Of a DNA stretch of 64,000 nucleotides, positions 42,948-51,290 are shown piece by piece. A program made the position numbers and the translations under genes. Positions within the stretch are counted from its first letter, which is position 1. Every line of letters starts with the position of its first letter. This DNA is from Rhizobium sp. 9140 (GTDB lineage Bacteria > Pseudomonadota > Alphaproteobacteria > Rhizobiales > Rhizobiaceae): NCBI RefSeq assembly GCF_900067135.1, contig NZ_FJUR01000005.1:124001-188000 (forward strand), written 5' to 3'. Below the pieces are notes generated by a model that had not been told where the DNA came from, searched no databases, and saw only the letters and a program-made list of their open reading frames with translations.

Positions 42948-43614
42948 AGTTAACTTTGGCAATCTCCTGGAGCCAACTTGGGAAATGACCCTCGCCCGGT
43001 GGGTAATGCGCTGCGCAAAGTTCCGGAAGATATCCTCGCGGGTATTTTTCCGTCCCGAAATCGTCGCGGTCGCTATCATCTTGCGCTAATAGCACCGATA
43101 CCATTTCACATCCTTCCGTGAAACCGAGCCTTGCGGCCGATCCTCCATCATCTGGCAGCAATCGGCCCGGCCTCGTGTCGTTTCGCTTTCTTCGGCGAGT
43201 TCCTCGTAGGATGACACTAACCGGGATGGCTCCCCTCGTCTTCGCTGGTCTGATCCACGTTTTCCCGGAATGTCTGGTCGCAGCCTTCGCGATCTGTTGG
43301 CAAAGTTTACCACTCGCTGCCAGTGAGAGTTCATCCGTTGCAATTCTGTAGTGGCGTGGTAGAGCCGCAAGCGCTATAAGCCCTCTCGAGGTAGTACGCG
43401 CTATCTCGCGGGCTTAGTAACCCGAGCATGTCGGTTTGGCGTCCGCCGTTAGGACGTCGAATTCCTCGACCTATGGTCGGGGAGCCATGGACTCATGTCC
43501 AGGTTCCTCGGAACTAAAGGTCCATGGGCCGGCACATGCTCGGTTACTAACTCCCCGATCGCCAGGGGTCAGGAACAATGCGGGGGCGTACCGCGCATTC
43601 GTTTGGGAGGAGCC
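42948..43614. other. Intergenic region with a dense hairpin block
   Basis: No gene I can support between the methyltransferase and traM. A minus-strand frame at 43086-43370 exists but has no recognisable features. The second half holds the nested inverted repeats listed at 43414-43550. Confidence 0.5.
43414..43550. repeat. Nested inverted repeats, possible structured RNA or cruciform upstream of traM
   Basis: A long outer stem pairs 43414-43434 (TTAGTAACCCGAGCATGTCGG) with 43529-43550 (ends CATGCTCGGTTACTAA) with two small bulges. Inside are CGTCC/GGACG (43440-43444 with 43452-43456), GTCGA/TCGAC (43456-43460 with 43466-43470) competing with CGACC/GGTCG (43467-43471 with 43475-43479), CCATGGAC/GTCCATGG (43485-43492 with 43520-43527), and GTTCC/GGAAC (43503-43507 with 43510-43514). 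Confidence 0.6.
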
Positions 43615-43914
43615 ATGTCCAAAGAGGAAAATGGCACGATTGAAGACGTAGACCTTCGTCCACTCGTCGGGTTGCTGGCAGGTGTACCTGAACGGATAAT
43701 AGAGGGACTAACCGTCGAAGCGATCAAAAAGCACCGTGATCTGGTGGAAAAGGCTGAGATACTGTTTCAGAACTTACCGACTAACGCGCAAGGCGGCATC
43801 GACGGGAATGACGCGGCTCAGATTGACTATTTCGCAGCGGCCATCGAAATGCACGCCCAGATGTCCGCTCTGACGACACTCTTGAAGATCCTCGGTCGGA
43901 CACCGAAAGTCTGA
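43615..43914 (+). CDS. traM: TraM, anti-activator of TraR
   Basis: 99 residues, matching TraM in length and pattern: DVDLRPLVGLLAGVPERIIEGL, TVEAIKKHRDLVEKAEILF and the C-terminal helix FAAAIEMHAQMSALTTLLKILG. TraM binds TraR and blocks DNA binding, setting the quorum threshold for conjugation. GGGAGGAG lies upstream. Convergent with traR, their ends 10 bases apart. Confidence 0.9.
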   Translation: MSKEENGTIEDVDLRPLVGLLAGVPERIIEGLTVEAIKKHRDLVEKAEILFQNLPTNAQGGIDGNDAAQIDYFAAAIEMHAQMSALTTLLKILGRTPKV

Positions 43915-43924
43915 CCGCACCTGA

Positions 43925-44629
43925 TCAAATCAACCCACGGCGTATCGCCAAGGCAACCAGTTGCGTGTTATTGCACAGATCGTAACGTCGCCGCGCGTCC
44001 GCCAGGGCTATCCGAACGGTGTTGTACTTGACGTTCTCGATATCTGCCGCGTCTTCAACCGTTTTACCCTGTTCAAGCCACCGGACGTAAGTGGCCTCTT
44101 TCGGGCTAAGGTAGACAGTTTCCTCGATCGAGGGCTGCACTTTAAGCTGGTCAATACGAGCGTGTAATTGCGCTACCGCTGAAGCGGCCACTATCGCATC
44201 AATGTCGTTCTCAGTAGACAGGTTGGCCTTGGAAGACGCAAAAGTGAGCATTGAAATCGCACCGTTGGGTGTCGCCACCGGGATCGAGACGCCGGACCGG
44301 ATATCATATTCGCTCGCATCTGCGAAAAATCGCCGCTCCTCTTTGCTCAGCGAGGCCTTTTCTGATTCTCCGGACCACGCGAACGCGCGACGCCATTTCT
44401 GGGCCTGGCGCACGACCGGGTCCAGGTGCCTGAAATTTTCCTGGTAATATCGCTCTTGCCATTCCGCCTGATAGTTTGAAACTGCAAAAGAATGACCGGG
44501 TCGGAGGTTGACGAACGCATATCCGGAGAAGTCGAACCGATCGGCAAGCTGCGAGAGTGCCGCTTCGAGGGTACTTTGATCTCGAGCGATCGCAGTAATG
44601 TCCAATAGTCTTTCGAGCCAATGGGCCAT
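43925..44629 (-). CDS. traR: TraR, LuxR-family quorum-sensing activator of conjugation
   Basis: 234 residues, exactly the usual TraR length. Autoinducer-binding domain (HWLERLLDITAIARDQ, YAFVNLRPGHSFAVSNYQAEW, NFRHLDPVVRQAQKWRRAFAW) with the Trp, Tyr and Asp of the AHL pocket, then a LuxR helix-turn-helix (LSPKEATYVRWLEQGKTVEDAADIENVKYNTVRIALADARRRYDL). Expected to bind the tra-box-like sites at 31623 and 50713. No traI synthase lies in this window, so its signal must come from elsewhere. Confidence 0.92.
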   Translation of the reverse strand: MAHWLERLLDITAIARDQSTLEAALSQLADRFDFSGYAFVNLRPGHSFAVSNYQAEWQERYYQENFRHLDPVVRQAQKWRRAFAWSGESEKASLSKEERRFFADASEYDIRSGVSIPVATPNGAISMLTFASSKANLSTENDIDAIVAASAVAQLHARIDQLKVQPSIEETVYLSPKEATYVRWLEQGKTVEDAADIENVKYNTVRIALADARRRYDLCNNTQLVALAIRRGLI

Positions 44630-44897
44630 CGACAACCTCACTGTATTTTTAGCACTGCAACCCCACTTCGCCCGACCGCGAAGCGCTGGCTTGCAGCGCG
44701 CGCTAACAGTGATGAGCGACCAGGCGGCGCATCGCAAGTTGCATTGAGTGACCGATTATCAGATACAATGAGACGGTTGTAGCGCGAGAATGTACGATTG
44801 CAAAGATTTAAAATGGCGTCCTGCTAGGCGAAATTCTATACGCTTATCTGCCACGAGCAGCTGGTCTATTGGCCGTCCCAGAACGCCGGATATGCGA

Positions 44898-45512
44898 TTA
44901 TTTCTGTCCGCCGATTCGCGACAGGTCAATTCTGATCCCAGCGTCGGCCGCGCTAGCGGGGTTGGATGTCGACGCAGCTGTCTGACCACCAGGATCGGAC
45001 TCAGGCTCGTCCGGCGGGCGGCCGGTTTTGGGGATTGCTTCGAAGAAGGTAGGACCGCCAGGGTCATCTGCCCTGAACACATTGCTCCCTTCAAAACTGC
45101 CGGTCCTCCAGGCATAGATGGCGTCATCCAGCATTTGCGGTAGAAGTTCCGTGTTGGTCGGGTGCCCATACCATTTGGTAACGATCCGGGCAATTTTTGC
45201 AAACATGGCCGTGCCGGTCCGAAGGTTCTCGCAGGTGTCGAAGATGATCGCCCTTAGTTGCGACGCATCGCTTGCTCCGATCCCCGCCGGAAACTGCGTC
45301 AGGCCGACCCGCACGACTGCATGACCCACATATTCCTTCACGACTTCGAGCGCCTCGTCCGCCGAGCGAGGCCTCGGTATCAGTACGAGACGGCCGTTCT
45401 CTTTGACGGTGATAGCAAGTGGATCGTCGCTCCCGACAGCCGCCACAAACTGCTCGACAATCGCCGGGGGGAGGGCAGGATCCGCACACGTATCGATGAA
45501 ACCGGCATCCAT
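44898..45512 (-). CDS. traH: TraH, conjugal transfer protein (Ti-type)
   Basis: 204 residues from the ATG at 45512 (GGAG upstream). Segments DAGFIDTCADPALPPAIVEQFVAAVG, DPLAITVKENGRLVLIPRP, EALEVVKEYVGHAVVRVGLTQFPAGI and ARIVTKWYGHP fit the Ti TraH family, whose function is not defined. Last gene of traAFBH, read leftward; its tail is Pro/Asp/Gly-rich. The 13 bases before it hold the end of traB. Confidence 0.87.
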   Translation of the reverse strand: MDAGFIDTCADPALPPAIVEQFVAAVGSDDPLAITVKENGRLVLIPRPRSADEALEVVKEYVGHAVVRVGLTQFPAGIGASDASQLRAIIFDTCENLRTGTAMFAKIARIVTKWYGHPTNTELLPQMLDDAIYAWRTGSFEGSNVFRADDPGGPTFFEAIPKTGRPPDEPESDPGGQTAASTSNPASAADAGIRIDLSRIGGQK

Positions 45513-45525
45513 GGTTTGCTCCAAA

Positions 45526-46695
45526 TCACGTGTTGAAAGACATCACGAGCGGCTTGCCGAACAAGCGAGCCCAAGCCTCAGCGCTGGCGCGTTGGATTGA
45601 GACGATACTTGTCCCCTTGGTCCACCATCCGTTTCCGACCGCGACTATGAGGTCGGGATCGTGCAACATCGACTGGAGAACGGGCCAAACGATCAGCTGC
45701 TCGTAGCAAATGAGCGGTGCAACCCGATATCCGAGCACCTCGGCCACCGGATTTGCGAAGAAATGTGCCCGGGCGCCGCTGCCTTTGCCGATCAGCGGAA
45801 GCCACGGCTGCCACATCGAGCCTGGGACCGGCATTCGCTCACGATAGAGAATTTCGCTGCTCTCGGCCGAGATCCGTACGAGGATATTGTCGTATCCTTC
45901 GGCGTTGATCATCGCTGCGCCTGCGACGACTGTAAGGCCGGTTCCCGATAGCTGCTGGCGCCACAAACGATCCACCGAGGATGTCCATAAGCCTAGTGCG
46001 CTCTCGGGCAACACCACGATGGAACGGCCGGAAACGTGTTGATCGAAGACTGTCGCGGCGAGATCACGATGGCGAGAAAGACTTCCATCCCGGCCGAGAC
46101 TGCTACCGAGCTGCAGGTCGACTGCTTGCCAGCTTTTGGGCCAATCTTCCCGGTCTGTCGCCAATGCAGCCGGTCCAAGCCATAGGCCTGCGAAGGCGAA
46201 GGCCGCAGCTGGCCAGCATCGTGTCGACATAATCACGAGGCCGGCCGCCATTGACACAAGCCCGCCCCAGCCCCACCCGGGGAACAGGATGCCTGCGGCC
46301 GTGATCGGATGGGCCCATCCGACGATGCCGAAAGGGGGCACAGCCATCAGCAATATGGCCGCGAAGTACCGTAGGGCCCTCCGCCACCCAGCGTGTGGCG
46401 TCCACACGACTGTATGGACAAACACGAACCCGGTGGAAGCGGCAATCCAAAGGATCAAACCCGGCCAGAGATCCGACTGGTAGAATGCGGCGACGCCCTG
46501 TGGCAGTCCGCGCGATGCGGCGAGGAAGTAGGCTGTGGATACAGCTGCCGCGCAATGCCGTCTTGGCGCCAATGACCAGATTAGCGGAAAGGCCGCTGAC
46601 AAAGGAAGTGCCGAGGCCTGGCCGCTCCAGGCGATGAAACCGACAGCTCCTGACGCAACGATGAGGGCGAGAGCGAGCTGGCATTCATGGCGCAA
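45526..46695 (-). CDS. traB: TraB, conjugal transfer protein with nitrilase/Lnt-like fold
   Basis: 389 residues. N-terminal half with several membrane segments (WPGLILWIAASTGFVFVHTVVW, ALRYFAAILLMAVPPFGIVGW). C-terminal half has a carbon-nitrogen-hydrolase fold: VVLPESALGLW (Glu region), ILYRERMPVPGSMWQPWLP, and APLICYEQLIVWP with the Cys. In Ti plasmids TraB raises transfer efficiency. Overlaps traF by 11 bases. Confidence 0.9.
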   Translation of the reverse strand: MRHECQLALALIVASGAVGFIAWSGQASALPLSAAFPLIWSLAPRRHCAAAVSTAYFLAASRGLPQGVAAFYQSDLWPGLILWIAASTGFVFVHTVVWTPHAGWRRALRYFAAILLMAVPPFGIVGWAHPITAAGILFPGWGWGGLVSMAAGLVIMSTRCWPAAAFAFAGLWLGPAALATDREDWPKSWQAVDLQLGSSLGRDGSLSRHRDLAATVFDQHVSGRSIVVLPESALGLWTSSVDRLWRQQLSGTGLTVVAGAAMINAEGYDNILVRISAESSEILYRERMPVPGSMWQPWLPLIGKGSGARAHFFANPVAEVLGYRVAPLICYEQLIVWPVLQSMLHDPDLIVAVGNGWWTKGTSIVSIQRASAEAWARLFGKPLVMSFNT

Positions 46696-47239
46696 AGGTC
46701 AGCACCTCGCTCGCCAGACCGAGAATGCCCTCTTCGGGAATCGGCCCGAAATATCGCGAGTCCCAGGACCCTGAGAAAGCCGAATGGAGAAAGATCGAGC
46801 GGGCCGGAACCACGCCGCCTTCATACGGTCGTAGCGGACGGCCTCGACCGTCGCGGGCTAGAGGTCGCGACGAGGGAATGACGCGTCCATCCACGCTCAC
46901 GCCGGAGGCGACATCAACCTGCTGGCCGCCAACAGCTATGATGGTTTTGATCAGCGGGCCGAAGCCACCCGGACATAGCCCTGGTCGCAGATAGCCTCTG
47001 GTCTTCCCGTCCATGACGGTTGCGGTTGTGGGAAGGCAAACGAATACGGTGTCGCCGACCTGAGCGGCACGATCAAGCAACACGATTCGCCAGATTCCAA
47101 GCGGCTCGCTTGGCGTGGTGTTAACCCGCAGCCGGCCGGCGAGCCCGCCCACAGACACGATGAGTATGAAGCCCGCGAACGCAGCAAGGAGGAGGAGAGC
47201 CCCACGTTGTTGACGTTGGTAAGTCGTGGTTTCGATCAT
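46685..47239 (-). CDS. traF: TraF, conjugative S26-type signal peptidase
   Basis: 184 residues. One N-terminal membrane anchor (LLLLAAFAGFILIVSVGGLAG), then the S26 serine motif TTPSEPLGIWRI and lysine motif GPLIKTIIAVGGQQVDV, followed by DGRVIPSS and FSGSWDSRYFGPIPEEGILG. It processes and cyclises the TrbC pilin. Start overlaps the traA stop as ATGA. Confidence 0.92.
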   Translation of the reverse strand: MIETTTYQRQQRGALLLLAAFAGFILIVSVGGLAGRLRVNTTPSEPLGIWRIVLLDRAAQVGDTVFVCLPTTATVMDGKTRGYLRPGLCPGGFGPLIKTIIAVGGQQVDVASGVSVDGRVIPSSRPLARDGRGRPLRPYEGGVVPARSIFLHSAFSGSWDSRYFGPIPEEGILGLASEVLTFAP

Positions 47240-50200
47240 TTCAGCGACAGCCCCTTTGACTGGGTCTGGCGAAGCGTTTCCGCATGCTTCAAGGCGACGG
47301 CCGATCGCTCGTGGGCGGCGAGTTGCTGAACCGTCCGCATTGTGTCCCAGGCTGATCTAAGCTCGCTCTTTTGCGCTTGCTGCATCCCCACGGACAAAGA
47401 TTTGAACGCTTTTCCGTCAGCGGTCTTGGCAGCAAGAGGAAGGAAGGCTCGCTCCCCAAAGCGCTCCGCCACGATCTTGGCGAACCCTTCCAGTTCAGCT
47501 TTTACCATTTTATCGGCAAGGGCGTATTCGAGGCCGGCTGGCAGGTCGTTTCGATCGATTGCATCGCGCACCCGCTCGAGAACCTGGTGCGCCGAGGCAG
47601 ACAAGGCAGGAATATCGAGCGAGAGCTTGCTGCGAAGAGCCCGTTCCTCGGCTTCGTATCGGGTTGCGGCTTCCGACCGCTTTGAAATAAAACTCTCAAG
47701 ATCGCGGGCAAGCGCGGGAGCATTGATGAGGGCGTTGTCTCGCGCCTGTCGATCGGCGCGGCCGGCAAACAAGCCGGTCTTTCCTTTCAGCGATCCGAAG
47801 CTTTCAGGCTGCTCGGCGATCTTGATGATCGTTGCCTTCGCGGCGGCCCCATCGACCAGCATGGCGTCGACGTTGACTGCTTTGAACGCTGCCTGCGGGT
47901 CGGCATAGATATGATGGAAGCGCGCGGAGACCTCTTGCCAATCCGCCTTCAGGGCAGGGTCGGCTGAAAGCTTGTCTTCGATCGCCTGACCGATCGAATG
48001 CGGGAAGATCGTCGTACCGGACACCATGGGCTTTCCCTCCTTGATCGCGGCTGAGGTGGATGGGTCGAGCTTTGTTGTCCCCAAACCGAGTTTGGCGGCC
48101 ACAGCAGCAAGACGAACGCCAAGCTCGGCGAGCCTCGACGATTGGCGAATGGTCCATCGGAGCTGGTCGTGCGCGATCGTGCGGGCGATATTGACGAGGT
48201 GGAGACCGCGGGCTTCGGCAAAGCGAAGCGCCTGGGCGTAGAACCGGCCAGCGGCATAGTCCAGCGTCGTTTCCTTCGCATTGGAGCGGGACAGGATCGG
48301 CACGAGACCGCCAGCCTTGGCGAAGGATCTCCGCCCATAATAGACTGCGAGATCCTCGCGGTGGCGCGTCATCGCCACATAGGTCAGATGACGATCAAGC
48401 GAGAGGGAAGCTAGCACCTTGACGTGATCGACGGTGGCGCCCTGGCTTTTGTGGACGGTCGTGGCATAGCCATGATCGATGTTGTTGTAGAAGCGCTGCT
48501 CGACGGTGACCAGCCGAGGGTTTCCAGCACCACCGATCTGCACGACGAGGCGACCCGGGGCGGCATCCACGACTTTCGCCAACATGCCATTCTTGACGCC
48601 AAGCGAACCCTCATTCTTGAGGAATACGACCTGATCACCGGCGGCAAAATTTCGGTTCCCGTCCGCAGTTTTGAACGAGTGGCCGATATCAATAATCCCC
48701 CTGTCGACCAGTTTCCCCCGTGCCAGCTGGTTCAGCATCCGGATATCGCGACGCAGATGGGCAAGGATTAGTGAAGACTTGGTCGGATCGTAATCGCGGC
48801 TCCAGTCGGAGATCAAATTGATGACGGCATCCGTCTTCAGCTCTGAGCCCATCAGCTTTCCATTGGCGCGATAGGCATCGACCGCTTTTCCGACCCTGCC
48901 TCGGGCGAGATCGAGTGACGCGTCGCGCATCCATCGCTCGCGCTGGCGATAGATGGTCTCCAGTTCGGCGTAACCGATGCGGTCGGCGATCGCGCGGAAG
49001 GCCGCACCCGCTTCGATCGGCTGGAGCTGTTCTGGATCTCCGACCAGGACAAGCTTCGCGCCGGCCTTTGTTGCAACTTCAACGAAGAGCGCCATCTGCC
49101 GGGACGAAACCATTCCGGCCTCGTCGAGGACGAAGACGGTTCTGTCGTCGAGTTGGCTGCGACCTTGGCTCCAGCGCAATTGCCAGGACGATAAGGTGCG
49201 CGAGGCAATCCCCGCTTCGCTCGAAAGTCCTTCGGCCGCCTTTCCGGCGAGGGCACCGCCGACGACGCGATAACCGGCGCTTTCCCAGGCCTCGCGGGCC
49301 GCCTTCATCATCGTCGTCTTGCCCGCACCTGCGCGACCGATCACAGCCGCGATCCTCTCGTGTCCTGCCACATGCTCGATCGCTGTTCTCTGCTCGTCCG
49401 ACAGGCGCTCATGGCGGGCGAAGACGGACTTGAGAACCAGGTCCCTGACGCGGTGAGACGAGCGCTGCGACAGCCAGATCGCCCGGTTTGCCATCTCGGC
49501 TTCGATCCGGATCAGCTCGCGCGTCGTGTATTTTGCCGGTGCTTTCACACCCGTCACGAGGTCCATGCGCTCGCGATCCAGCCGGAGCGTCTGCGGGCTT
49601 TGCAGGATCCGCACCATCAGGGTTTGAAAAAGCGCGACATCGTCGATATAGCGATAGAGGATCTTGGCGATATCGCGTTCGTCGAAGACGCTTTTTTCTC
49701 GTGTGACCAGGTCGAGCACGATCTCTGGATGGCGTTGAATCCGCCGGGCGTTCTGCGCCCGCCGCTCCTCCTGCAGCTCAAGCCGTTCCAAGGCAAGGCC
49801 GATCTTGGCATCCTGCGCTTTCCGTTCGATCGCTTTGGTTCCGACGCCGAGATGAATCGTCGGCGTGAGCTCGATACCCTGCTTTTCGAAGGAGCGCCCG
49901 TCTATGCGGATGTCCATTCCGGCAAGCGCCAGATGCCGGTTATGGCAGGCGAACCATCCGTCCCGAAACACGTTGAAATCGTCGGCACTGCCGGCCCAAA
50001 GTTCGTAAACGATCTTGCCGGCGTCGTTTCGAACCGGCTTGCCATCCGGCCCGATAACCGCCACCTTTTTAGCTCCGAAACCATCTTCCGTCAGGGGCCG
50101 CAGTGTTGTCATCAGGTGGATATGCGGATTGCCGGGCGCGTCGTGGAAAACCCAGTCGGCGACCATGCCCTTGGCGGTGACATGCCGTTCGACGAAATCG

Positions 50201-50547
50201 CGGACAAGGGCGATGTTCTGGTCCGCGGTAAGTTCGATCGGGAGAGCGATCGTGACGTCCTTGGCGAGCTGCGCATCAGCACGTTTCTCAAAAGCCTCGA
50301 CCTTGTTCCAGAACACTTCGGAGGCGCCCGATATCGATCGGTCCGCAATCATCGCCCGCACCCATGCTGGAGCATCCTCGGGAATGACGAACTCCTCGTG
50401 GATGAGGCCAAGCTTGCGGGTGTAGTCGATCGTCCGTGCTTCGCGCTCGAACTCCATCTTGGCGCAGTGCCGATAAGCCGCCGACAGCACGGCACTGCGG
50501 CCCGAGCCGCGTGCGACGATGCTGACTGAGAAATGCGGAACGGCCAC
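47236..50547 (-). CDS. traA: TraA, relaxase-helicase of conjugative transfer (MobA/MobL type)
   Basis: 1103 residues. N-terminal MobA/MobL relaxase (MAVPHFSVSIVARGSGRSAV, Tyr25-bearing AAYRHCAK; metal-binding HDAPGNPHIHLMTTLRPL), then a RecD/TraI-like helicase (Walker A VIGRAGAGKTTMMKAA; VFVLDEAGMVSSRQ; HKSQGATVDHVKV; TYVAMTRHREDLAVYYGRR). It nicks oriT (about 50.6 kb, just upstream of the gene) and unwinds the strand. Transcribed away from traC. Confidence 0.94.
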   Translation of the reverse strand: MAVPHFSVSIVARGSGRSAVLSAAYRHCAKMEFEREARTIDYTRKLGLIHEEFVIPEDAPAWVRAMIADRSISGASEVFWNKVEAFEKRADAQLAKDVTIALPIELTADQNIALVRDFVERHVTAKGMVADWVFHDAPGNPHIHLMTTLRPLTEDGFGAKKVAVIGPDGKPVRNDAGKIVYELWAGSADDFNVFRDGWFACHNRHLALAGMDIRIDGRSFEKQGIELTPTIHLGVGTKAIERKAQDAKIGLALERLELQEERRAQNARRIQRHPEIVLDLVTREKSVFDERDIAKILYRYIDDVALFQTLMVRILQSPQTLRLDRERMDLVTGVKAPAKYTTRELIRIEAEMANRAIWLSQRSSHRVRDLVLKSVFARHERLSDEQRTAIEHVAGHERIAAVIGRAGAGKTTMMKAAREAWESAGYRVVGGALAGKAAEGLSSEAGIASRTLSSWQLRWSQGRSQLDDRTVFVLDEAGMVSSRQMALFVEVATKAGAKLVLVGDPEQLQPIEAGAAFRAIADRIGYAELETIYRQRERWMRDASLDLARGRVGKAVDAYRANGKLMGSELKTDAVINLISDWSRDYDPTKSSLILAHLRRDIRMLNQLARGKLVDRGIIDIGHSFKTADGNRNFAAGDQVVFLKNEGSLGVKNGMLAKVVDAAPGRLVVQIGGAGNPRLVTVEQRFYNNIDHGYATTVHKSQGATVDHVKVLASLSLDRHLTYVAMTRHREDLAVYYGRRSFAKAGGLVPILSRSNAKETTLDYAAGRFYAQALRFAEARGLHLVNIARTIAHDQLRWTIRQSSRLAELGVRLAAVAAKLGLGTTKLDPSTSAAIKEGKPMVSGTTIFPHSIGQAIEDKLSADPALKADWQEVSARFHHIYADPQAAFKAVNVDAMLVDGAAAKATIIKIAEQPESFGSLKGKTGLFAGRADRQARDNALINAPALARDLESFISKRSEAATRYEAEERALRSKLSLDIPALSASAHQVLERVRDAIDRNDLPAGLEYALADKMVKAELEGFAKIVAERFGERAFLPLAAKTADGKAFKSLSVGMQQAQKSELRSAWDTMRTVQQLAAHERSAVALKHAETLRQTQSKGLSLK

Positions 50548-50626
50548 GGCGCGAAGTCCTTTTTATCGCGAGTAAAATCAAGGCGTTCTCTCAGAGGCGC
50601 GGCCCCGCCGGGGCATCTTCAACAGC

Positions 50627-50660
50627 ACGTCGCGGCAGCGACGTATAATTGCGCCCTTTG
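50627..50660. promoter_or_regulatory. oriT: oriT nic region (Q-type-like)
   Basis: A perfect inverted repeat ACGTCGC-GGCA-GCGACGT (50627-50644) is followed by ATAATTGCGCCCTTTG, which contains the ATTGCGCCCTT core of Ti/RSF1010-type nick sites. It lies between divergent traA and traC exactly as in Ti plasmids. The exact nicked bond is inferred from that family. Confidence 0.8.
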
Positions 50661-50712
50661 ATCCGCTCCTTCGGAACGGCGGGATCATTCGCCAAAAGCT
50701 GACGCTTTGGCG

Positions 50713-50730
50713 AGGTGCAAAATTGCACCT
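50713..50730. promoter_or_regulatory. tra-box-like dyad between traA and traC
   Basis: AGGTGCAAAATTGCACCT: perfect eight-base arms AGGTGCAA/TTGCACCT with a two-base centre. It lies 71 bases before the traC start and can serve both divergent tra operons. Confidence 0.8.
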
Positions 50731-50800
50731 TTCCAGCGGAAGAAGACTTGGTGCAGGCTTCGGCCTCATCAGACCAGCAGTTGAGAGGAAGCGAACGCCT

Positions 50801-51073
50801 ATGAAAAAGCCTACAGCGAAAATCCGTGAAGAAATCGCGCGCCTGCAGGAGCAGCTCAAGCTGGCAGAAACGCGCGACGCCGAACGCATCGGCCGTATCG
50901 CCTTGCGCGCGGGCCTTGGCGAGATCGAGGTCGAGGAGGGGGAGCTTGTTGCAGCGCTCGAAGAGGTAGCGGCGCGGTTTCGGCGCGAGACGAAATCCGC
51001 TCACGGGCGAAAAGGTCCCGCCACGCCGCCGAACGGCACTGGCGATGCTGCGGGCCAGTCTTCTGAGGGCTGA
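50801..51073 (+). CDS. traC: TraC, conjugal transfer accessory protein
   Basis: 90 residues, highly charged: [28 protein letters not shown] followed by [21 protein letters not shown], a typical Ti TraC pattern. Probably a relaxosome accessory protein at oriT. First gene of traCDG, right of the tra-box-like site. Confidence 0.87.
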   Translation: MKKPTAKIREEIARLQEQLKLAETRDAERIGRIALRAGLGEIEVEEGELVAALEEVAARFRRETKSAHGRKGPATPPNGTGDAAGQSSEG

Positions 51074-51077
51074 ACGG

Positions 51078-51290
51078 ATGCAGCGGATGACCACAGTCGA
51101 AGCCCGAAAAAAAGACGCGCGGGAGAAGATCGAGCTTGGCGGACTGATCGTCAAGGCGGGCTTGCGATACGAGAAGAGAGCGCTTCTGCTTGGCCTGTTG
51201 ATCGACGCTGGCCAACGGATCAAGGCGGACGAGGGGGAGCGGTCTCGCCTGACGGAGATCGGAGCAAAGGCTTTCACTGATGACGCCTAA
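51078..51290 (+). CDS. traD: TraD, conjugal transfer accessory protein
   Basis: 70 residues. Contains [38 protein letters not shown], the Ti TraD signature. Starts at 51078 or 51087; the former lies nine bases after GAGGG. The stop overlaps the traG start by 11 bases. Function undefined; always between traC and traG in this plasmid group. Confidence 0.87.
   Translation: MQRMTTVEARKKDAREKIELGGLIVKAGLRYEKRALLLGLLIDAGQRIKADEGERSRLTEIGAKAFTDDA

Noticed and set aside
43086..43370. Minus-strand 94-codon frame between methyltransferase and traM
   Set aside because: No family, no good ribosome site and not coupled to any neighbour; treated as non-coding.
49360..50529. 389-codon plus-strand frame opposite traA
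   Set aside because: Antisense shadow of the relaxase gene; no domain or start signal.
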